64,000 nt of DNA, from assembly GCA_963744905.1 (NCBI GenBank), contig CAVUUV010000003.1:372001-436000 (forward strand), in the 5' to 3' direction. The stretch's first letter is position 1. The number at the start of each line of letters is the position of its first letter. Under the pieces are notes generated by a model. That model was not told where the DNA came from. It saw only the letters and a program-made list of their open reading frames with translations, and did not search any database. This DNA comes from DATFFO01 sp963744905. GTDB taxonomy: Bacteria; Actinomycetota; Acidimicrobiia; Spongiisociales; ZC4RG35. Below are positions 7,767-17,607 of this stretch, in pieces. Position numbers and translations under genes: made by a program.

Positions 7767-10212
7767 ATGGACCCACCCGGTAATGCCCTCGACCGGACTG
7801 TCGAGGCTCTGATCGTCTCTTGGGACGAGGTGAACGAGACGAGTTCGAGCCCGGTAATGGATCTGATCGAGCAACTCCATGCCGCCGGGGTAACCCTGGC
7901 TCTGTGGTCGGAGCATTCCCCCGAGGGAGATGCCCTCCCCCTATTCGCATCCGGAAATGAGGGTGGCTCGGCGGTGTTGTCGGAGGGCGGACCCGACTCC
8001 ACGCAGGCCGGGCGAGCACTCTTGGAGCGGCTAGCGGCGGAGGGGATCGGCCCGGGCCTGGTGGCGGCAGTAGGGGCCCGGCTTCCTCCCCTCCACGACC
8101 GAATCGTTCGCTGGGACGTGGACCCCGAGCTGGCGACCCGGCTGGAGGAACAGGTCGAGCGGCGGCGAGTGAGGAGAGTCCCCCAGACCACCCCCGATCC
8201 CGGCTGGATCATAGAGTTCCAGCCCGGCACACCGGCGCTGCGAGTGAGGGAGACGTTGTGCGCGCTGGCCAACGGCCACATCGGTACCCGGGGGTCTCCC
8301 GAGGAGACCCTGAAGGGATCCGACCCCATGGTGGTGGCGATGGGCGTGTACGACGACCGCCACCCGCCCGGCTTGCTGGAGGGACCGGAATGGACTCGAC
8401 TTCCACTCGAGCTCCCCAAGCCCACCCGACTGGTGGACCCTGGACCTGCGCAATGGGCTCCTGGCCGGCGAGAGGAAGACCCGGGACGGTCCGGTGCGGA
8501 CGCTGCGGTTCGTGTCCCTGGCCCACGCCGGATGCGGGATCCTGCGAGCGGAGGCACCCCGGGGACTGCTGGGCGAAGTCCCCTCCGGGGTCACCCGGGC
8601 ATCCCGATCCAGCTCCCGGGGAGGAATGGAGGTGGCGATGGCCGACCATGCCGCGGGCCAGGGGGGAACAATCACCCTGGAACGGATCGCCGCCTTCGTG
8701 AGCGATGTCGACGGACAACCCGAGGATGGCCGGGCCACAACTGCCCTGAGGGACCTGCGATCGATCGGGTCAGACCGTCTTCTGGCCGAGCAGCGACGAG
8801 CGTGGGCCGCCCGCTGGAGGGATGCAGACATCGTCATCGAGGGTGACTCCGAAGCTCAGCTGGCCCTCAGGTTCGCCCTCTTCCACCTGATGTCGTCGGC
8901 GCCCACCGAGGACGAGGCCGCCGTCGGCGCCCGCGGCCTGACCGGCCGGGCCTACCGGGGTCACGTCTTCTGGGACACCGACGTCTTCGTCCTTCCAGTC
9001 CTCGCCGCCACCCTGCCCGACGCCGCCCGGGCCATCCTCGAGTACCGGATCCGCCGCTTGCCTGCCGCCCGGGAGGAAGCCCGACTGCGTGGGGCCTGGG
9101 GAGCACGCTTTCCGTGGGAATCGGCCGACGATGGCCGGGACGTCACCCCGGGGTCCTGGACCGACGCCGACGGCGACCAGGTGCCCATCCGGACCGGCCG
9201 GCACGAGGAGCACATCGTGGCCGACGTGGCGTGGGCAGCCCGCCACTACGGACGCTGGACGGGCGATGAGGCCCTGCTGGCCGGACCAGGACGGGAGCTG
9301 ATTCTCGAGACGGCCCGCTACTGGGCCTCGCGGATCTCGATCGATGACGGCGGAGAAGCACACATCCTCGATGTGATCGGTCCCGACGAGTATCACCAGC
9401 TGGTCGACGACAACGCCTTCACCAACGTGATGGCCCGGGCCAACCTTCGCTGGGCAGCCGACCTGGGTCGGGTACATGGCGGGGCCGGGCCCGAAGAGAT
9501 GCGGGCATGGTCCCACCTGGCCGATGCCCTGGTCGACGGCTACGACCCGCAGACGCGGGTGTACGAGCAGTTCGCCGGATACTCGCAGCTCGAGCCGATG
9601 CTGGTAGAGCAGCTGGCGCCTCCCCCCATCGCCGCCGATCTGTTGTTGGGCCCCGAGCGGGTGGCCGGAACCCAGCTGATCAAGCAGGCCGACGTCCTGA
9701 TGCTGCATCACTTGGTACCCGGGGAGGTCCCAGCGGAATCGCTGTGCCCCAACCTGGACTACTACCTTCCCCGCACTGCCCAGGGCAGCTCGCTCTCCCC
9801 GGCGGTGCATGCCTCCCTGCTGGCCCGATGCGGGAGAACGGCCGAGGCGTTGAAGTGGTTCCGGCTCACCGGGCGCCTCGACCTCGACGACCTGACCGGC
9901 ACCACCGCCGGCGGGATCCACCTGGCCGCCATGGGCGGGCTGTGGCAAGCATTGACATTCGGCTTCCTCGGCGTGGGGGAGGTGGACCCCGAAGGGATCC
10001 GCCTCGACCCTCACCTCCCCGATGAGTGGTCCTCGGTCACCCAGCACCTCCTCGTGTTCGGAAGCCGGATTCGTCTGGCGGTGAGCCATGATCTGGTGGA
10101 GGTGGAATCCGAGCGCCCTCTCCTGATCCGGTGCGGGAGGGCCCGCTCCAGCTCACCCGCCGCCCGGGCACGATTTGCCTGGAGCGACGCAACATGGAAG
10201 GAAATCAAATGA
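7767..10212 (+). CDS. GH65 glycoside phosphorylase/hydrolase, one frameshift
   Basis: A GH65 protein of about 815 residues split by one frame change near 8430. The first frame runs to LPLELPKPTR, the second resumes with WWTLDLRNG. Residues about 150-190 hold the start of the family fold (PALRVRETLCALANGHIGTRG). The catalytic (alpha/alpha)6 domain contains AYRGHVFWDTDVFVLP, the general acid Glu in DVIGPDEYHQLVDDNAFTN, IKQADVLMLHHL and the loop GSSLSPAVHA that binds phosphate in phosphorylases. The N-terminal 140 residues resemble a degenerate HAD-type domain, which is only an impression. It should act on an alpha-linked glucose disaccharide. The stop overlaps the stress-protein gene as ATGA. 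Confidence 0.82.
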
Positions 10213-10982
10213 GCGGAGTCGTTGTGGCCTTCGTAGACGAGAGCCCCGCAGCCTCCCCGGTGCTGGCCATGGCCTCCGTGCTGGGTCGGGTGCTCGATGC
10301 CTCGGTCCGTGCCACTCACGTCGGAAACGAGAGCGGCTTCACACTGGCATCTGTGGCCGAGGCTGCCGGGATCCCGCTGGAGACCATCCCCGGTGATCCG
10401 ACCCGCCTGATCGTGGCCCGGTTGGCCGACCCCGATGTGAGGGCCGCTGTGATCGGGTCCCGCCGGCACCCGGTCGGCCCCCGTCCGGTGGGCCACATCG
10501 CCTTCGAGGTGATCACAGAGGTGGACACCTTGGTGGCAGTCGTCCCACCGGATGCGAAGATCCCTGCTCCAGGCGCCCTGGACCGGATCCTGGTTCCCCT
10601 CGACGGGACCGAGGAGGGCGCCACCGCCGTCGTCCAAATGTGCGATACGTTCGCCGAGAGAGGGGTGGAGATAATCGTGGTCCACGTATTCGACGAGGAG
10701 ACCACACCTCGATTCTGGGAGCATCCTCAATACGATCGGGAGGCGTTCGGGGAGGCCTTCCTGGCCCGCTTCATGGGTGACGTGGAGGCTAGATTCACCC
10801 TCCGCACCGGTCCGCCCCAGCACGGCGTAGTCAGCGCTGCCGAGACAGAGGAGGTCGACCTGATCGCCTTGGGTTGGTCGCGGAGTCTGGACCCGGGGCG
10901 GGCAGAGGTGGTGCGGCGGGTGTTGAGCGAAACCCCGATTCCGGTGCTGCTGGTGCCCGTCGACGGACGTCTCAATCGCTGA
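10209..10982 (+). CDS. universal stress protein family
   Basis: A 257-residue UspA-type protein with two tandem domains. The first (residues about 1-115) begins VVVAFVDESPAASPVLAMAS; the second begins RILVPLDGTEEGATAV, near residue 125, and ends IALGWSRSLDPGRAEVVRRV followed by ETPIPVLLVPV. These are the usual ATP-binding USP strands, although the canonical G-x2-G-x9-G-S/T loop is only partly present (GWSRSLDPGRAEVV). ATG 10209 is chosen because AAGGAAA lies just upstream and the codon overlaps the GH65 stop, indicating translational coupling. Usp proteins accompany stress and starvation, which fits a carbon-storage context. Confidence 0.85.
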   Translation: MSGVVVAFVDESPAASPVLAMASVLGRVLDASVRATHVGNESGFTLASVAEAAGIPLETIPGDPTRLIVARLADPDVRAAVIGSRRHPVGPRPVGHIAFEVITEVDTLVAVVPPDAKIPAPGALDRILVPLDGTEEGATAVVQMCDTFAERGVEIIVVHVFDEETTPRFWEHPQYDREAFGEAFLARFMGDVEARFTLRTGPPQHGVVSAAETEEVDLIALGWSRSLDPGRAEVVRRVLSETPIPVLLVPVDGRLNR

Positions 10983-11181
10983 CCGGGGAAGAGCCCGCCC
11001 CCCGGCCCGGAAGCCGGTGGACGTAGCCCAGCTCGATCCTCCACACCTCGCCGCAGCTCTCGCACAGAAACGCCACCACGTCGATCTCCTCGATGGTGAT
11101 GGTGTCCGACGCCCCGCAGAACGGGCACGAGAGAAGGTCGGAACCCAACGATGGCCGGTGTGGCCGCGGTGCTCCCTCCAT
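10972..11181 (-). CDS. small zinc-ribbon protein
   Basis: A protein of up to 69 residues with a clear two-knuckle zinc ribbon: CPFCG near residue 19, then ITIEEIDVVAFLCESCGEVW. The C-terminal tail RIELGYVHRLPGRGAG is basic. No other domain is seen. The frame overlaps the end of the universal stress protein gene by 11 bases on the opposite strand. ATG 11181 is the longest start, but TTG 11148 would remove a low-complexity N-terminus and is also possible. Such proteins are usually hypothetical and may bind nucleic acid or a protein partner. No function can be assigned. Confidence 0.55.
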   Translation of the reverse strand: MEGAPRPHRPSLGSDLLSCPFCGASDTITIEEIDVVAFLCESCGEVWRIELGYVHRLPGRGAGSSPVSD

Positions 11182-11358
11182 GGCCTCACTGTGGGAGAAC
11201 CATCGGGGTACGCCAGGGTCATTGGTCCCCTCCCGTGATGGAGCCGTTCGGCCCTGGGAGGCAGGCGCCCGAAAGCGCGATGATCCTCCCCGGAAAACGG
11301 GGCGGTCCCGGCTACGGTCGCACTAGGCACCGCACAGCCGACGAACCATGGAGAGCCG

Positions 11359-13556
11359 ATGACCGACGTGGACCTCGCCGAGGGTGGCTGGTTCGGGTCA
11401 CCCGTCGAAGGGCGGGCCGGACTGGTGACCCTGGTCGAGGGCTCTACCTTCTGTGTGGCGGGACGCTCGGCCGACATAACGCCCGGGCGAACCCAGGGCC
11501 TGTTCTTCCTCGACACCCGGCTGGTGTCCCGTCTGGAGCTGGTGGTGGACGGTCAGCCCATCGAGCCGCTGTCGGTCCTGATCGAGGACCCATTCTCGGC
11601 CGTCCACGTCGGGCGCCGGCGACCTCCTCCCGGAGTGTCTGACGTCCCCGTGCTGGTCACCCGGCGCCGCTATGTCGGCCGGGGAATGCGGGACGAGGTC
11701 ACGATCCACAACTACGGGCCCGAGCCGGAGGAGTTCCAGGTGGAGCTGCTCGCCGACGCCGACTTCGCCGACCTGTTCGCGGTGAAGGGGGGCCGACCCC
11801 ATCCTGCCCGCCCCCGTGAGGCCGAAGTGGCCGAGTCGGGGTTGGTGTTTCACACCCGGACCGGACGGGTCGTCGCGACATGTGTCGGTCAGCTTCGACC
11901 CCCTCCCCGACAAGATGGAACCCGGCTCCGCCACCTGGCGGGTCCACCTGGAGCCGGGAGGTTCCTGGAGCCTGTGCACCGAGGTGGCGCTGTGGCTGGA
12001 CGGCAGCCCCATCGAGCTGAGCCATCCCTGTGGGCTGCCGGTGGAACACGCCATCCCCGCCGCCCGTCTCGCCATGTGGCGACAGACCGCTCCCCGGGTG
12101 ACCAGCGACCACAGCACAGCTGGTGGTGGCGGTGCGGAAGGCGGCCGAGGATCTGGGCTCATTGCGGATCTTCGACCCCGATCACCCGGACCGGGTGGTC
12201 GTCGCAGCGGGCGCCCCCTGGTTCATGACCCTCTTCGGGCGCGATTCGCTCATCACCGCCTGGATGGCGCTGGCTGGTCGATCCGTCCCTGGCCGAGGGC
12301 GTGCTCGAGACCCTGGCCGAGCTGCAGGGAACGGCGATCGACCCGTCACCGAGGAACAGCCGGGCAGGATCCTGCACGAGGTCAGATTCGGCAAGGCGCT
12401 CTCCCTCTCCCTGGCCGGGGGCAAACCTATTTCGGATCGATCGATGCCACCCCCTTGTTCGTGATGCTGCTCGGAGAGCTACGCAGATGGGGGCTGGCGG
12501 ACGCCACGGTGCGAGCATCTGCTCCCCCACGTCGACTGGGCGTTGAGCTGGATCGACGAGTTCGGCGACGCCGACGGAGACGGATACGTCGAGTACAGGC
12601 GGACCAACCCCCGCGGCCTGCTCCACCAGGGCTGGAAGGACTCCTGGGATGCGATCCGCTATGCGGATGGCAGGCTGGCTCGACCCTCCCCTGGCGCTGT
12701 GTGAAGTACAGGGCTACGTCTACGCTGCCTACATGGCCCGGGCTCGTTTCGCCGACGAGGCGGGAGACGCCGAACGGCCACGGCGAGTACCGCGACCGGG
12801 CTCGGTCGACTGAAGGACTCGTTCAACCGTGACTTCTGGCTGGAGGAGTGGGGCTGGTACGCCATGGCCCTGGACGGCGACCACGACCCGGTCGATGCGC
12901 TGGCCTCCAACATGGCCCATTGCCTGTGGACCGGGATCGTCGATGCGGGACGAGCGCCCACCATCGCCCGCCACCTCCTGTCCCCGGAGATGTTCTCCGG
13001 CTGGGGCCTCCGTACTCTCGCCTCGTCGAGCCCTGCCTATAACCCGGTCAGCTACCACTGCGGGTCGGTGTGGCCCCACGACACCGCCATCGCCGCGGCC
13101 GGGTTGATGCGCTACGGGCTGGTCGAAGAGGCTCACCGGCTGATTCGGCGCTCTGCTGGACCTGGCGTCGCCGAAGAGGGCCGGCTTCCCGAGCTGGTGG
13201 CGGGCTTCTCGCGCCACGAGTTTCCCTTGCCGGTCCCCTATCCCACCTCCTGTTCTCCGCAGGCCTGGTCGGCGGCCTCGCCCCTCCTCCTTCTTCGCAC
13301 CCTGCTCAGGTTCGACCCGGCGGTGCCGCTGGGAAAGCTGTTCGTGGATCCGGTGTTACCCGGCGGAGATCGGACGCCTCCACGTGGAGGGGGTCCCCCT
13401 GGTGGGTGGTCGCATCAGCATCGACGTCGAAGACGGGACGTGGAGATCGGCGGTGTTCCCGAAGGGATCGAGGTCGTCCGTGGTGTGCGCCCCGACGGAG
13501 ATCTGGTGATCGGGTCGGGGCGAACTCTCTACGCTCCCTTCTGGCACGATGACTGA
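11359..13556 (+). pseudogene. amylo-alpha-1,6-glucosidase-like gene with many frameshifts
   Basis: Joined across frames, this encodes about 730 residues of a glycogen-debranching-type glucosidase. The N-terminal domain has GRTQGLFFLDTRLVSRLELV; the catalytic part has FMTLFGRDSLITAWMAL, GRILHEVRFGKAL, YFGSIDATPLFVMLL, HQGWKDSWDAI, EVQGYVYAAY, NPVSYHCGSVWPHD and a C-terminal FPLPVPYPTSCSPQAWSA. These are the normal blocks in the normal order. The frame changes near 11880, 12115, 12272, 12342, 12425, 12515, 12685, 12767, 12800, 13364 and 13435, most being single extra bases. No stop interrupts the correct frame within blocks. Either a recently broken gene or poor local consensus. It would trim alpha-1,6 branches of glycogen. 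Confidence 0.8.
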
Positions 13557-14301
13557 CATGAGAGACAAGCTGTGGCAGATGAAGGCGGTGGTATTCGACA
13601 CCGACGGGGTGATCACAGACACCGCCGGGGTGCATTCGGAGGCCTGGAAGGAGATGTTCGACGACTACCTCCGGGAGCGCTCCCGGGCCACCGGCGACGT
13701 CTTCCAGGCCTTCACCGAGGAGGACTACCTGCGGTACGTCGACGGCAAGCCCCGCTACGACGGCGTGCGCAGCTTCCTCCAGTCGCGGGGAATCAACCTC
13801 CCGGAAGGCAGCAGTGACGATCCGACCTCGGCCGAGACGGTGCGCGGCCTGGGCAACCGCAAGAACGACCGCTTTCTCCAGGTCCTGGGAGACCAGGGGG
13901 CAGACCCCTATCCAACCACCGTCGAACTGATCGACGAGCTGCATGCCCGCCACATTGCCACCGCGGTGATCTCGTCCAGCCGCAATTGCGAGGCGGTGCT
14001 GGAGGCGGCCGGAGTGCGGGAGCTGTTTGCGGTCAAGGTCGACGGGATCGATTCCGCCCGGCTGGGGCTGGCCGGCAAGCCCGCGCCCGACATCTTCCTG
14101 GAGGCGGCCCGCCGCCTCGGTGTGGAACCGGATAGGACCGTGGTGGTCGAGGACGCTCTCTCCGGCGTGGAAGCCGGGCGGCGGGGCGGCTTCGGCCTGG
14201 TGGTGGGCGTCGACCGGAGCGACCAGGCCGAGCAGCTGGCATCCCACGGCGCCGATGTGGTCGTGTCCGACCTGGGCGAGCTCTTACCGGGCCCGGACTG
14301 A
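13549..14301 (+). CDS. HAD family hydrolase, beta-phosphoglucomutase-like
   Basis: A 250-residue HAD phosphatase/mutase. Motif I is VVFDTDGVITDTAGVHSEAW near residue 14, motif II is AVISSSRN, Lys lies in LAGKPAPDIFLEAA and motif III in VVVEDALSGVEAG. The helical cap contains RYVDGKPRYDGVRSFL, matching beta-phosphoglucomutase (GKPRYDG). Beta-phosphoglucomutase interconverts beta-glucose-1-phosphate and glucose-6-phosphate, exactly the product released by inverting GH65 phosphorylases, and GH65 genes lie both upstream and immediately downstream. The gene starts inside the end of the debranching-enzyme gene and its stop overlaps the phosphatase start, so it is part of a coupled operon. A pgmB-like role is likely. 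Confidence 0.85.
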   Translation: MTDMRDKLWQMKAVVFDTDGVITDTAGVHSEAWKEMFDDYLRERSRATGDVFQAFTEEDYLRYVDGKPRYDGVRSFLQSRGINLPEGSSDDPTSAETVRGLGNRKNDRFLQVLGDQGADPYPTTVELIDELHARHIATAVISSSRNCEAVLEAAGVRELFAVKVDGIDSARLGLAGKPAPDIFLEAARRLGVEPDRTVVVEDALSGVEAGRRGGFGLVVGVDRSDQAEQLASHGADVVVSDLGELLPGPD

Positions 14302-15077
14302 TGGGCACACTTCCTTCGGCACTGGACGGGGGAGTCGAGGCGGAGCTCCGCGGCCGTCGCCCGGCCGTGTTCGCCGACTACGACGGGACCCTCACCCCGA
14401 TCGTTCCCCACCCCTCCCAGGCGGTCCTGTCCGGGGAGATGCGCGCCGTCCTGGCCTCGCTGGCGGCTCGCCACCCGATGGCGATCATCAGCGGGCGTGA
14501 CCGGGCCGACGTCGAGCAGATGGTCGGCCTGGACAATGTCTATTACGCCGGCAGCCACGGATTCGACATCTCCGGCCCCAACGGCTTCCGCCGTCGGTTC
14601 GGCGACGAGTTCGTGCACGACCTGGAAGAGGCCGGGAGGTTCCTGGACGAGGCGGTGAGCACCGTGGAGGGGGCGTGGGTCGAGCACAAGCGTCTCGCCC
14701 TGGCGGTCCACTTCCGCCAGGCCGATCCCGCCGACGAGGACGGACTCCGGAAGATGGTGGCCGACGCGGCCGCCCGGGCGGGCAATCTGCGCATGTCGGG
14801 CGGCAAGAAGATCTTCGAGATCCGGCCCGATTTCGACTGGGACAAGGGCCGTGCCTTGCTCCTGCTGGTGGACGAGTTGGGCCTCGACCGACCCGAGGTC
14901 GTCCCCCTCTACCTGGGCGACGACGAGACCGACGAAGACGCATTCCGTGTCCTGGAGAAACGGGGTATCGGCGTATGTGTCGGTGTCGAGGATCGCACCA
15001 CCCTGGCCCGCTACGAGCTGTCGGACCCGGACCAGGTGTGCCGGTTCCTGGAGAGATTGGCCCAGGAACCGTCGTGA
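14301..15077 (+). CDS. otsB: trehalose-phosphatase
   Basis: A 258-residue trehalose-6-phosphate phosphatase of the HAD superfamily. Motif I is VFADYDGTLTPIV (residues about 28-40), motif II is MAIISGRDRADVEQMV, then YYAGSHGFDI, GKKIFEIRPDFDWDKGRALL and motif IV in PLYLGDDETDEDAFRVL. These are the diagnostic blocks of OtsB. It dephosphorylates trehalose-6-phosphate to trehalose in the cytoplasm. No otsA synthase lies in the window. ATG 14301 overlaps the stop of the HAD gene and the stop overlaps the GTG start of the downstream GH65 gene, so all three are translationally coupled. Confidence 0.92.
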   Translation: MGTLPSALDGGVEAELRGRRPAVFADYDGTLTPIVPHPSQAVLSGEMRAVLASLAARHPMAIISGRDRADVEQMVGLDNVYYAGSHGFDISGPNGFRRRFGDEFVHDLEEAGRFLDEAVSTVEGAWVEHKRLALAVHFRQADPADEDGLRKMVADAAARAGNLRMSGGKKIFEIRPDFDWDKGRALLLLVDELGLDRPEVVPLYLGDDETDEDAFRVLEKRGIGVCVGVEDRTTLARYELSDPDQVCRFLERLAQEPS

Positions 15078-17464
15078 ACGTCTGGTCGATCGAATACGAC
15101 TCCTACGTCCCCGGAGAGGAGGGGGTGCGCGAGGCGCTGTGCACTCTGGGCAACGGGGTCTTCGCCACCAGAGGCGCCGCTCCCGAGACCTCCGCCGACG
15201 GCATCCACTACCCGGGCACCTACGCCGGCGGCATCTACAACCGTCTGATGACCGAGGTGGCGGGCCGCGAAGTCGAGAACGAGGATCTGGTCAACCTGCC
15301 CAACTGGCTCCCGTTCGAGCTCCGGGTCGACGACGAGTCCTGGTTCTCGGTCGACAAGGCCGAGATCGAGGAGTTCCACCAGGAGCTGGACCTACGACGG
15401 GGGATCCTGATACGCCGAATCGTATTCGGATCCCCGGACGGACGGCGCACACGGCTGGAGCAGCGACGCCTGGTTCATATGGGAAAGGGGTGGCTGGCCG
15501 CCCTGGAAACGTCCATCACTCCGCTGGGCTGGTCAGGACATCTCGAAGTCCGTTCCGCCCTGGACGGGCGGATCGAAAACGCCGGAGTACCCCGCTACAG
15601 CTCCCTCAACTCCCATCACCTGGTTCCCGTCGATCAGGGAGGTATCGACGAGGAGTCATTGTTCATCGAGGTCGAGACCAGCCAGTCCCATATCCGAATC
15701 GGCGAAGCGGCGCGGCTGCGGGTCTTCGAAGACGACCAACGGATGGAACTCGTACTGGAGCTGACCCAGGAACCGGGTTATGCGGCCCACCGCTTGGCGA
15801 TGGCGGTTACCGACGGCAGCACCGTCCGGGTCGAGAAGGTGGTCTCACTATTCACGTCCCGGAGCCCGGCCATATCAGAGCCGGGCCTGGCGGCACGCAA
15901 CTGGGTGGGGAGGGCGGACGACTTCGAGGGCCTGCTCGTCTCCCACGCCCGGGCCTGGGACCAGCTGTGGCAGAGGTGCCGCCTGGACATCCAGGGCCCG
16001 GAAGCGGACCAGCGCACCCTCAACCTACACATCTTCCATCTGCTACAGACCGTCTCCCCCCACAGCGTCGATCTCGACGTGGGAGTCCCCGCCCGGGGGC
16101 TGCACGGCGAGGCCTACCGGGGTCACATCTTCTGGGATGAGCTGTTCATCTTTCCCTTCCTCGACTACCGGCTCCCCGAGCTGACCAGGGCCCTCCTGCT
16201 GTATCGCTATCGCCGCCTGCCCGAGGCTCGCTGGGCGGCCCGGGTGGAGGGATGGGGTGGCGCCATGTTCCCCTGGCAGAGCGGCAGCAGCGGACGCGAG
16301 GAGAGTCAATTACTGCACCTCAATCCCCGGTCTGGCGAGTGGATCCCAGACAACTCCCGACTCCAGAGGCACATCGGCCTGGCCGTGGCCTACAACGTGT
16401 GGCGCTACTACCAGGCCACCTGCGACACCGACTTCATGACGGTCTACGGGACGGAGATGCTGGTGGAGATCGCCCGCTTCTGGGCCTCCAGAGCCACCTT
16501 CGACCCGGAGCTGGATCGCTACCGCATCTTGGGGGTGATGGGCCCGGACGAATACCACGACGCCTTCCCGGACCGGGACACGCCGGGGCTGGACGACAAC
16601 GCCTACACCAACGTCCTGGCCGTGTGGGTGATGCTTCGGGCCCGTGAGGCCCTCGAGCTGCTCTCCGACGCAGCCCGTGTACGTCTGTCCGAACGCCTCG
16701 GGCTGGGTGAGGAGCAGCTGGAGGAGTGGGACGAAATCACCCGAAAGATGCGGGTGCCGTTCCACGGGGACGGCATCATCAGCCAGTTCGACGGATACGA
16801 CGACCTCGAGGAGTTCGACTGGGAGGGTTACCGGCGCCGATACGGGGACATCCAGAGGCTGGACCGGATCCTCCAGGCCGAGGACGACACCCCCAACCGC
16901 TACAAGGCATCCAAGCAGGCCGACGTTCTCATGCTGTTCTACCTGTTCAGTTCCGACGAGCTGGCCGACGTCTTCAGCCGGCTCGGGTACACCTGGGATC
17001 ACGACCTCATCCCCCGCAACGTGACGTATTACTACGGGCGCACCTCGCACGGCTCCACACTGTCGCGAGTGGTGCACGCCTGGGTCATGTCCCGCTCCGA
17101 CCGGACCGAATCGTGGACCCTGTTCAACACCGCCCTGACCAGCGACCTGACCGATATCCAGGGCGGGACCACCCGTGAGGGGATCCATCTCGGCGCCATG
17201 GCCGGCACCGTCGACCTGATGATGCGCTGCTATTCGGGCCTCGAGCCCGGCCCCAAAGTGCTACGGCTCAATCCGGACCTTCCCCCGGAGCTGAGCCTGG
17301 TCGAGTTCCCCCTCCTCTATCGGGGCTGCTGGCTGCAGGTGCGGATCGAAAAGCATCTCACCACCGTCACCGCTCTCTCCAGGGGGATGCCCCCCATCCC
17401 GGTCGAGCTCGACGGCCAGACCCACGCCCTCGCCCCCGGCGAGTCGGCCCGCTGGGAGACGTGA
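15074..17464 (+). CDS. GH65 family phosphorylase (trehalose/kojibiose type)
   Basis: A 796-residue, full-length GH65 protein, the usual length for the family. GTG 15074 overlaps the trehalose-phosphatase stop (GTGA); a longer open frame upstream is a shadow of that gene. The N-terminal beta-sandwich begins EALCTLGNGVFATRGAAPE. The catalytic domain has AYRGHIFWDELFIFPF, the general acid Glu in MGPDEYHDAFPDR with DDNAYTNV, the sugar-binding KQADVLMLFYLF and SHGSTLSRVVHAWV, which corresponds to the phosphate-binding loop. Inverting phosphorolysis of trehalose or a related disaccharide would give beta-glucose-1-phosphate for the coupled beta-phosphoglucomutase-like enzyme. Trehalose as substrate is inferred from the adjacent phosphatase. 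Confidence 0.9.
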   Translation: MNVWSIEYDSYVPGEEGVREALCTLGNGVFATRGAAPETSADGIHYPGTYAGGIYNRLMTEVAGREVENEDLVNLPNWLPFELRVDDESWFSVDKAEIEEFHQELDLRRGILIRRIVFGSPDGRRTRLEQRRLVHMGKGWLAALETSITPLGWSGHLEVRSALDGRIENAGVPRYSSLNSHHLVPVDQGGIDEESLFIEVETSQSHIRIGEAARLRVFEDDQRMELVLELTQEPGYAAHRLAMAVTDGSTVRVEKVVSLFTSRSPAISEPGLAARNWVGRADDFEGLLVSHARAWDQLWQRCRLDIQGPEADQRTLNLHIFHLLQTVSPHSVDLDVGVPARGLHGEAYRGHIFWDELFIFPFLDYRLPELTRALLLYRYRRLPEARWAARVEGWGGAMFPWQSGSSGREESQLLHLNPRSGEWIPDNSRLQRHIGLAVAYNVWRYYQATCDTDFMTVYGTEMLVEIARFWASRATFDPELDRYRILGVMGPDEYHDAFPDRDTPGLDDNAYTNVLAVWVMLRAREALELLSDAARVRLSERLGLGEEQLEEWDEITRKMRVPFHGDGIISQFDGYDDLEEFDWEGYRRRYGDIQRLDRILQAEDDTPNRYKASKQADVLMLFYLFSSDELADVFSRLGYTWDHDLIPRNVTYYYGRTSHGSTLSRVVHAWVMSRSDRTESWTLFNTALTSDLTDIQGGTTREGIHLGAMAGTVDLMMRCYSGLEPGPKVLRLNPDLPPELSLVEFPLLYRGCWLQVRIEKHLTTVTALSRGMPPIPVELDGQTHALAPGESARWET

Positions 17465-17470
17465 GGTAAG

Positions 17471-17530
17471 TCCCCCCTACCCCGCTGCTGCGCAGCGGGG
17501 CCCCTTCCCCCACTTCGTGGGGGACAAAGC
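17471..17530 (+). repeat. GC-rich double-hairpin intergenic repeat, copy A
   Basis: Located between the convergent GH65 and cyclase genes. It reads CCCCCCTACCCC, a hairpin (CCCCGCTGCTGCGCAGCGGG), CCCCTT, a second hairpin (CCCCCACTTCGTGGGGG) and the tail ACAAAGC. The same order recurs in the other copies listed here. It could also serve as a terminator for the GH65 operon. Confidence 0.75.
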
Positions 17531-17607
17531 CCAGCCCCTTCTTTGGACCGTGACCATCGCTATGCGTTCGTGGAGCACCAAAGGACCGCAGAACCGTTCC
17601 CCTGGGT

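Noticed and set aside
10011..11516. A 501-codon minus-strand frame opposite the stress protein
   Set aside because: It covers the universal stress protein and the zinc-ribbon gene in other frames, and its translation has no conserved blocks.
11880..13440. Programmed frameshifting in the debranching-enzyme gene
   Set aside because: Eleven changes in both directions with no shared slippery motif or downstream structure. Error or decay explains this better.
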